A model generated the notes under the pieces. It was not told the DNA's origin. It ran no database searches and was given only the letters and a program-made list of their open reading frames with translations. Positions 1-7,875 of a stretch of DNA of 40,919 nucleotides are shown piece by piece (the first letter of the stretch is position 1; every line of letters starts with the position of its first letter). The DNA lies in assembly GCF_009295515.1 (NCBI RefSeq), contig NZ_RQVV01000041.1:1-40919 (forward strand). The letters are read 5' to 3'. The stretch is from Erwinia endophytica. Its GTDB lineage: Bacteria; Pseudomonadota; Gammaproteobacteria; Enterobacterales; Enterobacteriaceae. The position numbers and the translations under genes are program-made.

Positions 1-14
1 CGGGCATCGTTAAC

Positions 15-287
15 TTAAGATACAAAAGCGGTCTGGAGATGGTGGGTCAAGATCACAGTCAAACGTACGATATGCCGCATATCCAGTCCTGTTGAGGCGG
101 CAGCAGCTTCGATGTTAATAAATACCTGATGAATACGTTGGCGTTCATCGGCCACCAGCTGATTGGTTTGCGGTGAGATGCCGCGCATGCCAGCCAGGAA
201 TACCAGACTGCCGGTATCCGCCAGAATATTCCAGGGGCCGGTAGGGGTGAACAGACTCGAAGGGGAGTGATACTCAGGGAGAGACAT
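15..287 (-). pseudogene. RidA/YjgF family protein, cut short by an in-frame stop
   Basis: The 90 codons match the first two thirds of a RidA-family protein (imine/enamine deaminase, cytosolic), with the typical early segment LVFLAGMRGISPQTNQLV and the helix before LTVILTHH. RidA proteins are usually near 125-130 residues, so about 35 C-terminal residues, including the usual conserved arginine, are missing. After the TAA at 15-17 the same frame continues with V-N-D-A up to the window edge; a V-N pair is typical just after this point in RidA proteins, so the stop looks like a nonsense mutation in a once longer gene. The ATG lies 3 nt downstream of the stop of the MHS transporter gene, so the two form one leftward operon. 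RidA partners often accompany catabolic transporters. The rest of the gene lies outside the window, so the pseudogene call is likely but not certain. Confidence 0.55.
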
Positions 288-290
288 AAC

Positions 291-1601
291 TCATACTGCC
301 TTTTTGGTTGAGGATAACATCCGGGATTGTTTCAACAATACCACTGCGGTTACGGTTGAAATCAATGCGCAAAAGAGTGCGTAATACGACGGTGAAATGA
401 GATTGCCCGTACGGCTAATTAGCCAGGTGCTGATCAGTGGAGCACAGCCGCCAAACAGGGCCGCCGCGAAGTTATAACCGATAGAAATAGCCGTGGTACG
501 TATATGGGCGGGGAAAAATGCTGAGATGAGCGCTGGCAATGGGCCAAAACTGGCGGAAACCAAAATTGCGCTGCTGAAAACCAATAATCCCAGCGTGAAG
601 CTGGATGGATGTTGGGAAAGCAGTACAAACAAGGGATAGATCAGGATCAAATAGAGCACAGCGGCTGCGCCGATCACCTGAATACGTCCCTCTTTGTCAG
701 AAACCCAGCCCCACAGTGGAATGAGCAACATCTGCAAAATAGAGGCAACCATAATCAACAGTGATACACGGCCCATCGGCATACCTAAAGTACCCGATGC
801 ATAGTTATTCATAAACTGATTGGCAATATAACCTGCCGCGGTACCCACCGTACCAATACCGATTACTGATAAAATTCCCCGATAGTGATATTTGAAAACC
901 TCGGTCAATGGCCGGGCAGGGAGTTTGTCCTGGCGCTCGAACGCGATAAATTCAGGCGACTCGGCAATGTTACGGCGAATATACAGTGCCAGTGGCGCAA
1001 CGGCCGAACCAATCAAGAACGGTACCCGCCATCCCCAACTAATAATCTGCTGATGGCTAAGAAAAGTGTTAAGCAAAAAGGAACACACCGTGCCGACCAG
1101 AATACCCAGGCCGAAACCAACCTGCTGAAAGCTACCGATAAAACCCCGTTTATTCTCCGGCGCGTGTTCCACCATCATCGATACGGCGCCTCCCCATTCT
1201 CCGCCACCGGCAAAGCCTTGTATCAGACGAAATAAAATCAATAAAACCGGCGCCAGCCAGCCAATGGAGGCGTAGCTGGGCAAAATTGCGATACCCAGAG
1301 AGGCCAGCCCCATCAGTATCATGGTTATCGACAACAGTTTTTTACGACCTAACGTATCGCCAATTGGCGCCAGCAGTAAGGCACCTGCCGGCCTCATTAA
1401 AAAGCCGATAGCGAAGGTGGCGAAACTGCTCAGCGTTGAGATCAACGGATTATTATTGGGAAAAAACTGGGCGCCAATTATGGCGGCGAAAAAACCGAAA
1501 ACAGTCAGATCAAACAGTTCAATACAGTTGCCGATGCTTGAAGCAACAATGGCTTTAAGGTCTGAACACGTCAACTTTCCCGATTGTCGATCCGTACTCA
1601 T
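291..1601 (-). CDS. MFS transporter, metabolite:H+ symporter (MHS) family
   Basis: A 436-residue inner-membrane protein with about 12 hydrophobic segments. It has MHS hallmarks: an acidic/aromatic first helix (IGNCIELFDLTVFGFFAA), the loop 2-3 signature GDTLGRKKLL near residue 82, RLIQGFAGGGEWGGA in helix 4 near residue 125, and WGWRVPFLIG near 190. Members (ProP, ShiA, KgtP, YhjE types) import organic acids, osmolytes or shikimate-like compounds with protons. The substrate cannot be read from sequence. It is the first gene of a leftward operon with the RidA-like gene and diverges from another MFS gene; one copy of a 17-bp palindrome lies 27 bp upstream of its ATG. A nearby IclR-type gene is the likely regulator. 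The yhjE product in this window is a paralogue of the same family. Confidence 0.88.
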   Translation of the reverse strand: MSTDRQSGKLTCSDLKAIVASSIGNCIELFDLTVFGFFAAIIGAQFFPNNNPLISTLSSFATFAIGFLMRPAGALLLAPIGDTLGRKKLLSITMILMGLASLGIAILPSYASIGWLAPVLLILFRLIQGFAGGGEWGGAVSMMVEHAPENKRGFIGSFQQVGFGLGILVGTVCSFLLNTFLSHQQIISWGWRVPFLIGSAVAPLALYIRRNIAESPEFIAFERQDKLPARPLTEVFKYHYRGILSVIGIGTVGTAAGYIANQFMNNYASGTLGMPMGRVSLLIMVASILQMLLIPLWGWVSDKEGRIQVIGAAAVLYLILIYPLFVLLSQHPSSFTLGLLVFSSAILVSASFGPLPALISAFFPAHIRTTAISIGYNFAAALFGGCAPLISTWLISRTGNLISPSYYALFCALISTVTAVVLLKQSRMLSSTKKAV

Positions 1602-1627
1602 AGTGGCTGGCTCCGAGGTAAAATATT

Positions 1628-1644
1628 ATTTCATAATATGAAAT
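1628..1644. promoter_or_regulatory. Palindromic operator copy 1 (probable IclR-family site)
   Basis: The sequence is ATTTCATAATATGAAAT, a perfect palindrome around a central A, 27 bp before the MHS transporter ATG. An identical copy lies at 1774-1790. The arms TTTCA/TGAAA resemble half-sites used by several IclR-family regulators, and the only regulator gene nearby is of that family. Assignment to that regulator is inference. Confidence 0.55.
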
Positions 1645-1773
1645 TTAAAATACAATATGGTAATGAAAATGGACCATTGACAGGCTCAAAACATGATTTG
1701 TCTGATTTATTCAGCCATGATAGAGTTTTTAATGCCAATAAATAAAGGCCTTTGATCATATGATTTATTTATT

Positions 1774-1790
1774 ATTTCATAATATGAAAT
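1774..1790. promoter_or_regulatory. Palindromic operator copy 2 (probable IclR-family site)
   Basis: This is identical to the copy at 1628-1644, and here the palindrome extends by two further matched bases on each side (1772-1792). It lies about 90 bp before the rightward MFS gene. The pair, 146 bp apart centre to centre (about 14 helical turns), could allow joint control or looping of the divergent promoters. No other copy was noticed in the window by eye. Confidence 0.55.
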
Positions 1791-1881
1791 AAATACCATT
1801 TGAAGGTAAGATCGTGCCACTGTTTAAATTTCAGGCAGGCGTTTTTCACTGTTGCAACAGCGGGAAGGGACGGGAGTGGTT

Positions 1882-3051
1882 ATGCAACGTTTTACTCTGT
1901 GGGTGATGGCGTTAACTGCCGGGCTGGTCGTCGCGAATAATTACTACAATCAGCCTTTGTTGGCAGCACTGGCCGTCAGTTTTCACGTCACACAGCAAAG
2001 TGCCAGCGCAGTGGCTGCCCTGACCCAATTGGGTTATGCGTTGGGCATGTTTTTGCTGTTGCCATTAGGGGACAAAATAGAACGCCGTTGCCTGGTGACC
2101 ATTATGCTGGCGCTAGCCTGCGTCATGCTATTGCTGTTTGCCCAGGCTGCGGATTTTCGCCTGTTGCTAGTTTTTGCTTTTTTTATTGGTTTCACCAGTA
2201 TCGTGCCGCAAATCTTGCCGCCGTTCGCGGCTAAGCTGGCGGGCCCGGAAAAGGCGGGTGAAGCGGTAGGTCTGGTCATGGGGGGATTACTGCTGGGGAT
2301 CTTGCTGTCACGTTTTGTCTCGGGTCAGATTGGTACCTGGCTCGGTTGGCAGGCGGTTTATTATATGGCGGCGATTATCATGGTCATTCTGCTGTTTGCG
2401 TTGCGGATATTGCTCCCCGCCGCACAGCCAACTTTTACAGGGAATTATCTTTCGTTGCTGTCAAGCCTGACGGCACTGGTCAGGCGCCATGCGGTATTGC
2501 GTATTACTTCCCTGGCTGCTGCCCTGCAATTCGGTGCCTTCAGTATCTTTTGGACCACGCTGGCATTTTACCTGAGCAGTTTGCATCGGGGATATACCGC
2601 CAGCGACGCCGGTTTATTCGCGCTGGTGGGGGCAGCAGGGGTCATGGCTGCACCAGCCGCAGGGAGACTGTCTTCGCGAATCAAACCGACCACGCTGTTG
2701 TTAATCGGCGGGGGGCTGATGCTGCTGTCTTTTTTGTCGTTTGCATTGAGCTTCGGTAATGTACTGGCGTTGATCCCTGGAATAATCATCATGGATCTGG
2801 GGATGCAGGTTAGTCACGTTATTAGTATGAATCGCAATTATCAGTTAGACCTGCAAGCGGTCAGTCGATTGAATACGTTATATATGGTAACGCGTTTTCT
2901 TGGCGGCGCGTTGGGGACGCTGGTGGGGGGGATAGTCTGGCAACAGGGACATTGGTATGGTGTCTGTATTGCCGGCGCGAGCTTTTGCGCGATAGCATTA
3001 ATTATTCAATGCCGTTTGTTGCGTATTGATAATCAATCGGTCCATCCGTGA
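1882..3051 (+). CDS. MFS transporter
   Basis: A 12-helix major facilitator protein of about 389 residues from the ATG at 1882. It begins with a membrane helix carrying ANNYYNQPLLAAL, typical of a group of small-molecule/drug:H+ antiporter-like MFS proteins (YnfM-like), and has the loop 2-3 motif GDKIERR. The open frame extends upstream to a TTG at 1852, but the ATG at 1882 is preceded at good distance by GGGACGGGAG and starts just before the first helix, so I prefer it. The substrate is unknown. It is divergent from the MHS/RidA operon and 53 bp upstream of the IclR-type gene, probably co-transcribed with it. A role in efflux or uptake of the compound sensed by that regulator is inference. 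Confidence 0.85.
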   Translation: MQRFTLWVMALTAGLVVANNYYNQPLLAALAVSFHVTQQSASAVAALTQLGYALGMFLLLPLGDKIERRCLVTIMLALACVMLLLFAQAADFRLLLVFAFFIGFTSIVPQILPPFAAKLAGPEKAGEAVGLVMGGLLLGILLSRFVSGQIGTWLGWQAVYYMAAIIMVILLFALRILLPAAQPTFTGNYLSLLSSLTALVRRHAVLRITSLAAALQFGAFSIFWTTLAFYLSSLHRGYTASDAGLFALVGAAGVMAAPAAGRLSSRIKPTTLLLIGGGLMLLSFLSFALSFGNVLALIPGIIIMDLGMQVSHVISMNRNYQLDLQAVSRLNTLYMVTRFLGGALGTLVGGIVWQQGHWYGVCIAGASFCAIALIIQCRLLRIDNQSVHP

Positions 3052-3104
3052 AGGCGAACTTTTCACCGTTACGGTTTCTTTATCCAGGGTAATAAGGATG
3101 TATT

Positions 3105-4025
3105 GTGATCAAGTCTGGAGCGCCTGACGATCGGCCTGTTGAGCCTTCTCTGCGTCGACTGGCGCCGGAGGATATCAGCCCGTTACCTCATGCACTGTAT
3201 AACATCATGCCGAACGAGGCGATCAGCCCTCCGGTCTCCGCCACTAAACAGGTGGCCATGACTCATGACAAAACGCTTATTCAATCGGTCAGTCGGGCAC
3301 TGGATATTCTTGAGATCCTCGCCGGGCAGTCAGGGGTATTACGTCTGCAAGATATTACCGCCCGCAGTGGGCTAAACCGTTCAACGTGCCATCATTTGCT
3401 GAATACGTTGGTTCATCGGGGTTATGTGAACCGCCATGATGATAGCCGAACTTATCAATTGAGCGGCAGATTACTGGAACTGGTGCATAGCAATAACCGT
3501 GGTTCCTTTGATTTAGTCAGTGAGTCGCTGCCGGAATTACGGCGTTTGAGTCATGAAATCAATGAAACCGTATTGCTGGCGATATTTTCCGGTTCCAATC
3601 TGACCATCATAACGCGTCAGGAGCCGGATAACGGACGGAGAATGGAACCAGGAGAGATAGGCGCCGCCGCCCATGCGACTGCAGTGGGAAAAGCGATGCT
3701 GGCCTGGTTGCCGGAGCCGCAAATCGCCCGTGTGGTGGCCGATCAGGGACTGACTCCTTTTACCCGCAAAACGATCGATTCGCTGGCAACACTGGTCGAA
3801 AATCTACGGCAGATCCGTCGTCATGGCTTTGCCCTGGAAGATGAGGAGTTTATGCCCGGCCAGTCCGGGATCGCCTGTGCGATACGGGGAGAATCCGGCG
3901 AGGTGCTGGGAGCGGTTGGTTGTATCATGCCGACGGTCAGCGCCAGTAATACCCGGCTACAACAATTGCAAAGAATGCTGACGGAAAGCGCTGCTTTGCT
4001 TTCCCGCCGATCGGCCACAAGGTAG
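3105..4025 (+). CDS. IclR-family transcriptional regulator
   Basis: An IclR-type regulator: N-terminal winged helix-turn-helix (IQSVSRALDILEILA, then LQDITARSGLNRSTCHHLLNTLVHRGYV) followed by the ligand-binding domain with the usual AHATAVGKAMLAWLPE and FALEDEEFMPGQSGIACAI segments. From the GTG at 3105 (AAGGA six bases upstream) the protein has 306 residues, including about 50 residues before the HTH that are longer than usual. An ATG at 3258 would give a conventional 255-residue protein, so the start is uncertain. Family members are dimers or tetramers that bind palindromes and respond to small aromatic or organic acids. It likely controls the divergent transporter genes through the twin palindromes at 1628 and 1774 (inference). 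Confidence 0.9.
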   Translation: MIKSGAPDDRPVEPSLRRLAPEDISPLPHALYNIMPNEAISPPVSATKQVAMTHDKTLIQSVSRALDILEILAGQSGVLRLQDITARSGLNRSTCHHLLNTLVHRGYVNRHDDSRTYQLSGRLLELVHSNNRGSFDLVSESLPELRRLSHEINETVLLAIFSGSNLTIITRQEPDNGRRMEPGEIGAAAHATAVGKAMLAWLPEPQIARVVADQGLTPFTRKTIDSLATLVENLRQIRRHGFALEDEEFMPGQSGIACAIRGESGEVLGAVGCIMPTVSASNTRLQQLQRMLTESAALLSRRSATR

Positions 4026-4111
4026 CGACGCATCCTCTCTTTACAATTTTCCAGTAAGTTCCGCTTGCAGACGTTTTATCTTCTACGGCGAAATATTGCA
4101 AGCGGGCTTTG

Positions 4112-4126
4112 CCCCGCGTAGCGGGG
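4112..4126. other. GC-rich stem-loop after the IclR gene
   Basis: CCCCGC-GTA-GCGGGG forms a 6-bp stem. It is followed by an A-run, not a T-run, so it is not a standard rho-independent terminator for the rightward IclR gene. The preceding GCGGGC could pair alternatively with the GCCCCGC arm. Role unknown; it may be an RNA 3'-end stabiliser. Confidence 0.35.
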
Positions 4127-4209
4127 AAAAAAGTAAAAATCTGGCGGATTAATTTTGTAGAATTCAGTGAGTCTGCTTACGGGCAGGTACCGTGTAATTT
4201 GGAGATACT

Positions 4210-4725
4210 ATGAGTAAGTCGACATACGTTTTAATTTCAGCCATGTTGTTGGGCGCGTCAGGGCCACTGTTCTCCTCTGCTGATGCGGCAGACAAGCAGG
4301 ACCCGGCGGTACAGGCCCCAATTACTGAGGCTCAGGCAACGGATGCGCAGACGCTGGAAGACACCACGCCAGGCGATTCTCAGGGCGCGGCGGCTGATGT
4401 TCCTCAAGGGGCTTCATCCGGTTCGCAGGCCCAGTCCATGCAGAACCCGGGTAGTGACAATACGCAGGATCAACCTGATCCGGCTAATCCTTATGAGATT
4501 AAGTCTTTCTTCGCTGATTTTCAGCGTTTCACCATCGGCAGTGTGGTGCCGGATCGTTACCGCACCAAAAAATACGAAATTGTCGACTGGAAGGCCCGTA
4601 ATCTGCCGCAACCAGATGAAGGTACCAGTTGGACTTATATGGGCGGCAACTACGTGCTGTTCAACAAAGCCGACGGCAAAATCATCAGAGCTGAATCAGG
4701 CGATATCTTTTATAAACAGTCCTGA
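4210..4725 (+). CDS. RcnB family periplasmic protein
   Basis: A 171-residue secreted protein. Residues 1-26 form a signal peptide ending SSADA-A; residues 28-95 are a low-complexity Q/A/D/P/S-rich linker; residues 96-171 match the RcnB domain (FFADFQRFTIGSVVPDRYR, then YEIVDWKARNLPQPDEGTSW and TYMGGNYVLFNKADGKIIRA). E. coli RcnB (112 residues) is a periplasmic protein needed for nickel/cobalt homeostasis. This protein is longer because of the linker. It is preceded by GGAGATACT, a good ribosome site, and followed by a strong terminator, so it is a single-gene unit. No rcnA is adjacent, so a metal role is inferred from family only. RcnB-like proteins exist in several paralogues in enterobacteria. 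Confidence 0.85.
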   Translation: MSKSTYVLISAMLLGASGPLFSSADAADKQDPAVQAPITEAQATDAQTLEDTTPGDSQGAAADVPQGASSGSQAQSMQNPGSDNTQDQPDPANPYEIKSFFADFQRFTIGSVVPDRYRTKKYEIVDWKARNLPQPDEGTSWTYMGGNYVLFNKADGKIIRAESGDIFYKQS

Positions 4726-4767
4726 TTAAGGCCGTGTTTTCTACGAGCTGCGTTAGTCATCAACCTG

Positions 4768-4796
4768 AGCCTGGCGGAGAGCACCGGGCTTTTTTT
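4768..4796 (+). terminator. Rho-independent terminator of the rcnB-like gene
   Basis: The stem AGCCTGG/CCGGGCT (7 bp with one G-T pair) and a 9-nt loop are followed directly by seven T. It lies 43 bp after the stop codon. Confidence 0.8.
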
Positions 4797-4837
4797 CATG
4801 CTGATTTCAGTATTTGGCGCAATGATCGTGAAATAAA

Positions 4838-4857
4838 CTTGCTATTATATAGTGCGC
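4838..4857. promoter_or_regulatory. Candidate OhrR operator before ohrR
   Basis: CTTGCTATTATATAGTGCGC lies 17 bp before the ohrR ATG. The first nine bases recur exactly before ohr (5397-5416), and both copies have an AT centre and a TGC-type right arm. OhrR proteins bind AT-rich imperfect palindromes in their own promoter and that of ohr. Shared sequence is seen; binding is inference. Confidence 0.5.
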
Positions 4858-4873
4858 TATTTATATTGGGCGC

Positions 4874-5332
4874 ATGATGACCGATAAAGATGACAAAAAA
4901 GTGCAAAACGCATCGCTATTACTTGAACAACAGCTGTGTTTTGCGCTTTATTCCGCCAATTTGGCGCTGCACAAGCAGTATCGCCAGTTGTTAAGCTTGT
5001 TGGGTATTACTTATCCGCAATATTTGGTCATGCTGGTGCTGTGGCAGCGTGATAGTGTGACGGTCTCTGAGATTGGTGAGCGTCTTTTTCTCGATTCAGC
5101 CACGTTGACGCCATTGTTGAAAAGGCTGGAAGCTGCGGGGTTGTTGAACCGCCAGCGTTCGCAAAGAGATGAGCGACAGGTGATCGTCACCCTGACTGAG
5201 CAGGGTCGCGAGTTGCGCAATAAAGCCATGGATATTCCAGATGCTGTGACTTGTGCCTCGGGCTGTGATGCTGAGGCGCTGAAATCACTCAAGCACGCGT
5301 TAGAAACCTTGCGTGACAACCTGAACCGTTGA
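4874..5332 (+). CDS. ohrR: Organic hydroperoxide-sensing MarR-family repressor OhrR
   Basis: A 152-residue MarR-type winged-helix protein. The sensing cysteine is C22 in QLCFALYSA, with Y36 and Y47 in their usual places, and a second cysteine at C127 (plus C131). This is the two-cysteine arrangement known from Xanthomonas OhrR, where C22 is oxidised by organic peroxide and forms a disulfide with C127 of the other subunit. The DNA-binding wing is [20 protein letters not shown]. Two adjacent ATGs (4874, 4877) are possible starts. It precedes ohr by 117 bp with a separate promoter region holding the same motif as its own upstream region, so autoregulation and control of ohr are likely. Confidence 0.92.
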   Translation: MMTDKDDKKVQNASLLLEQQLCFALYSANLALHKQYRQLLSLLGITYPQYLVMLVLWQRDSVTVSEIGERLFLDSATLTPLLKRLEAAGLLNRQRSQRDERQVIVTLTEQGRELRNKAMDIPDAVTCASGCDAEALKSLKHALETLRDNLNR

Positions 5333-5396
5333 GCAAAGGACTGAGCAGGCTGGAATCGTCGGTTGCAGACTCAATAATATGTACCCATATATATAG

Positions 5397-5416
5397 CTTG
5401 CTATTTAATTGCGTGC
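5397..5416. promoter_or_regulatory. Candidate OhrR operator before ohr
   Basis: CTTGCTATTTAATTGCGTGC lies 33 bp before the ohr ATG. It shares CTTGCTATT and the AT-core/TGC layout with 4838-4857. Confidence 0.5.
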
Positions 5417-5449
5417 TTAACATGAAAATCAAACAGAAGGAGCCTCACC

Positions 5450-5878
5450 ATGTCGTTAGAAAAAGTTGTTTATCGTGCGAAAGCGAAAGCCACCGGGGGA
5501 CGTGATGGTCGTGCTACTTCCTCTGATGGTGTGCTGGACGTGAAACTGGGCCTGCCAAAAGAGATGGGGGGCGCGGGTGGTGAAGCCACCAATCCTGAGC
5601 AGTTGTTTGCTGCCGGTTACTCGGCTTGCTTCCTCGGCGCAATGAAGTTTGTTGCGGGGCGCGACAAAATTTCTCTGTCAAAAGACGTCTTTATTGAAGG
5701 TGAAGTAGGGATTGGCCCTTTACCGACTGGTTTTGGGATTGAGGTTACGCTGAATATTCATCTGGCAGGAATGGCGGCGGCGGAAGCTAAAAAATTGGTT
5801 GATGCAGCGCATATCGTCTGCCCTTATTCCAATGCGACTCGCGGCAACATTGATGTCACGCTGAATATCATTAACTGA
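5450..5878 (+). CDS. ohr: Organic hydroperoxide resistance protein Ohr
   Basis: A 142-residue OsmC/Ohr-family peroxidase that reduces organic hydroperoxides in the cytoplasm using dihydrolipoamide-type thiols. The reactive cysteine is C60 in the motif YSACF and the resolving cysteine C124 in VCPYSNATRGN. The arginine for substrate orientation is expected in the N-terminal segment (GGRDGRA). Length and motifs are full. The ribosome site AGAAGGAG is strong. Controlled by OhrR encoded just upstream. The short stem-loop at 5894-5913 follows. Confidence 0.95.
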   Translation: MSLEKVVYRAKAKATGGRDGRATSSDGVLDVKLGLPKEMGGAGGEATNPEQLFAAGYSACFLGAMKFVAGRDKISLSKDVFIEGEVGIGPLPTGFGIEVTLNIHLAGMAAAEAKKLVDAAHIVCPYSNATRGNIDVTLNIIN

Positions 5879-5893
5879 TAGTAAGTACTCACA

Positions 5894-5913
5894 AGGGTGG
5901 TGTCTGCCACCCT
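5894..5913 (+). terminator. Stem-loop after ohr
   Basis: The stem AGGGTGG/CCACCCT (7 bp) with a 6-nt loop lies 15 bp after the ohr stop. The T-run is poor (GTTAT), so termination strength is uncertain. Confidence 0.45.
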
Positions 5914-6079
5914 GTTATGATGGCTCCTTCACGCTGGCTATTTCACCTTTCCGGCGTTATCTGCATGCTTACGCGCATAAACCATCCGGCACGATGTCTT
6001 CATCCCTGTTTATAACGTCGTCTGACGCTCAGAATCATCCGGGGTATTTTATTTCCGCTCAGTAATTAGTTTACGCCCC

Positions 6080-6106
6080 GAACTCTGGTGTGACAGGAGA
6101 GTCCAA
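6080..6106 (+). promoter_or_regulatory. Candidate sigma-E promoter of eptB
   Basis: GAACTC, a 16-bp spacer, then TCCAA resembles the sigma-E pattern GAACTT-N16-TCAAA (one mismatch in each box), ending 56 bp before the eptB ATG. E. coli eptB is known to be sigma-E dependent and repressed by the small RNA MgrR. The match is by eye only. Confidence 0.35.
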
Positions 6107-6162
6107 CTGGCGTTGGGTTCGTTTTAAGAACCATTTTAAGTGACACCGGGAATCAACGTTGT

Positions 6163-7875
6163 ATGAATGATATAAAAACACTGACTCAGCAAAAGCTGTC
6201 GTTTTTGCTGGCTTTTTACATTGGGATTTTTCTAAATATCCCGGTCTTTTATCGTCGTTTTGACCCCTTTGGGTCCCATTTCAAAATATCTCAGTGGTTT
6301 TCCGCCGTGGCGGAAGTGGTCGCTATCGTCCTGCTAACCTTTTTCCTGATGCGTCTGTTATCACTGGGCGGCAAGATATTCTGGCGTATCGCGGCTACCG
6401 CACTGGTGTTGATATCTGTTGCCGCCAGCTACTACATGAGCTTTTTCAACGTCGTGATTGGCTATGGCATCGTTGCTTCGGTGATGACGACCGATATTGA
6501 TCTGTCGAAAGAGGTGATTGGTTATTACTTTGTGTTGTGGATGGTGCTGGTCAGTGCTGTACCGCTGCTGCTGATTTGGCGTAATACCTTGTGCTTTACC
6601 TTGCTGGAACAGATTCAAACGCCAGGTCAGCGTTTGCAGCCGCTGATCACTTTACTGTTGGCGGTGGCGCTGGTGTGGTTGCCCATTCGTTATTTCGATA
6701 AGCAGCAAAACAGGAATGAAAAGCTGACCAATATCGATTTACCGAGCTACGGCGGCGTGGTCGCGCACTCTTATCTGCCTTCTAACTGGCTTACCGCGCT
6801 GGGTCTGCTTGCTTATACCCGCTACGACGAAAAGATGGACAGTGAAGAGCTGTTCGATCCGGCGAAGGCATTCACCTACAAGGCGCCTGCGGGACTGGAT
6901 GACACCTATGTGGTCTTCGTCATTGGTGAAACCACGCGCTGGGATCATATGGGGCTGCTGGGGTATCACCGCGATACTACGCCGAAGCTGTCGCAAGAGA
7001 AGAATCTGGTGGCCTTTCGCGGTGAGTCCTGCGACACCGCGACCAGGTTGTCACTGCGCTGTATGTTTGTGCGTGAAGGCGGAACGGATGACGGCCCTGG
7101 CCGTACCCTGAAAGAGCAAAACGTTTTCGCGGTACTGAAGAAACTGGGTTTCAGTTCCGAGCTGTTCGCTATGCAAAGTGAAATCTGGTTCTATAACAAT
7201 ACTGATGCGGATAACTACGCATTCCGCGAACAGATTGGCTCGGAGAAGCAAAATCAGGGTAAATCGGTCGACGATATGCTCCTGGTGTCCGAGCTGAAGA
7301 AGTCGATAAGTCGCCATCCGCAGGGAAAACATTTGGTGGTACTGCACACCAAAGGCTCGCATTACCTTTATTCTCAGCGCTATCCTCGTCAATTCGCGCA
7401 TTATCAGCCGGAATGTATGGGCGTGGACAAGCGCTGTAGCCAGGCAACGTTAATCAACGCTTTTGATAACTCGGTGCTGTATACCGATAGTGTGTTGGAC
7501 AGTGTATTTGATCAGTTGCGTGATAAAAAGGCGATCGTTTTTTATGCGGCGGATCATGGTGAATCGATCAGTAACAACATGCATCTGCACGGAACACCAC
7601 GCGATATGGCGCCCGCGGAGCAGTTCCGTGTGCCAATGATTATCTGGGCTTCAGATAAATATCTGGCGAACTCGTGGAACCAGCGCGCTTTTGAACGCCT
7701 TAAAGCGCAGCAGCGAACAGGCAAAACGCATCGGCACTATGAACTGTTTGACTCCATCCTCGGTTGTCTGGGTTATACGTCGCCGGATGGTGGGATCAAC
7801 GAGTCCAATAACTGGTGCGCTGATCCAGCGAAGGCGGTACACCCCCCCATGATGCAACCCTCAATAACGGGTTGA
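6163..7875 (+). CDS. eptB: Kdo2-lipid A phosphoethanolamine 7''-transferase EptB
   Basis: A 570-residue inner-membrane enzyme (E. coli EptB is 563) that adds phosphoethanolamine to the outer Kdo of LPS. Five hydrophobic segments lie within residues 1-180, then a periplasmic alkaline-phosphatase-like domain. Visible active-site parts are the metal ligand E256 in FVIGETTRWDH, the probable nucleophile T294 in CDTATRLSLRCMF with flanking C290 and C300, and D464-H465 in AADHGES. The start has a weak ribosome site, as expected for a gene under post-transcriptional control. It sits directly before dppA as in E. coli. The C-terminus (after NNWC) differs from E. coli. A stem (CAACCC/GGGTTG, 7855-7874) overlaps the stop. 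Confidence 0.93.
   Translation: MNDIKTLTQQKLSFLLAFYIGIFLNIPVFYRRFDPFGSHFKISQWFSAVAEVVAIVLLTFFLMRLLSLGGKIFWRIAATALVLISVAASYYMSFFNVVIGYGIVASVMTTDIDLSKEVIGYYFVLWMVLVSAVPLLLIWRNTLCFTLLEQIQTPGQRLQPLITLLLAVALVWLPIRYFDKQQNRNEKLTNIDLPSYGGVVAHSYLPSNWLTALGLLAYTRYDEKMDSEELFDPAKAFTYKAPAGLDDTYVVFVIGETTRWDHMGLLGYHRDTTPKLSQEKNLVAFRGESCDTATRLSLRCMFVREGGTDDGPGRTLKEQNVFAVLKKLGFSSELFAMQSEIWFYNNTDADNYAFREQIGSEKQNQGKSVDDMLLVSELKKSISRHPQGKHLVVLHTKGSHYLYSQRYPRQFAHYQPECMGVDKRCSQATLINAFDNSVLYTDSVLDSVFDQLRDKKAIVFYAADHGESISNNMHLHGTPRDMAPAEQFRVPMIIWASDKYLANSWNQRAFERLKAQQRTGKTHRHYELFDSILGCLGYTSPDGGINESNNWCADPAKAVHPPMMQPSITG

Noticed and set aside
4112-4126. GC hairpin as terminator of the IclR gene
   Set aside because: Followed by an A-run on the coding strand and no T-run; kept only as a stem-loop.
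4283-4729. 148-codon arginine-rich frame over the rcnB-like gene
   Set aside because: Plus-one shadow of the RcnB frame, which has a signal peptide and family motifs.
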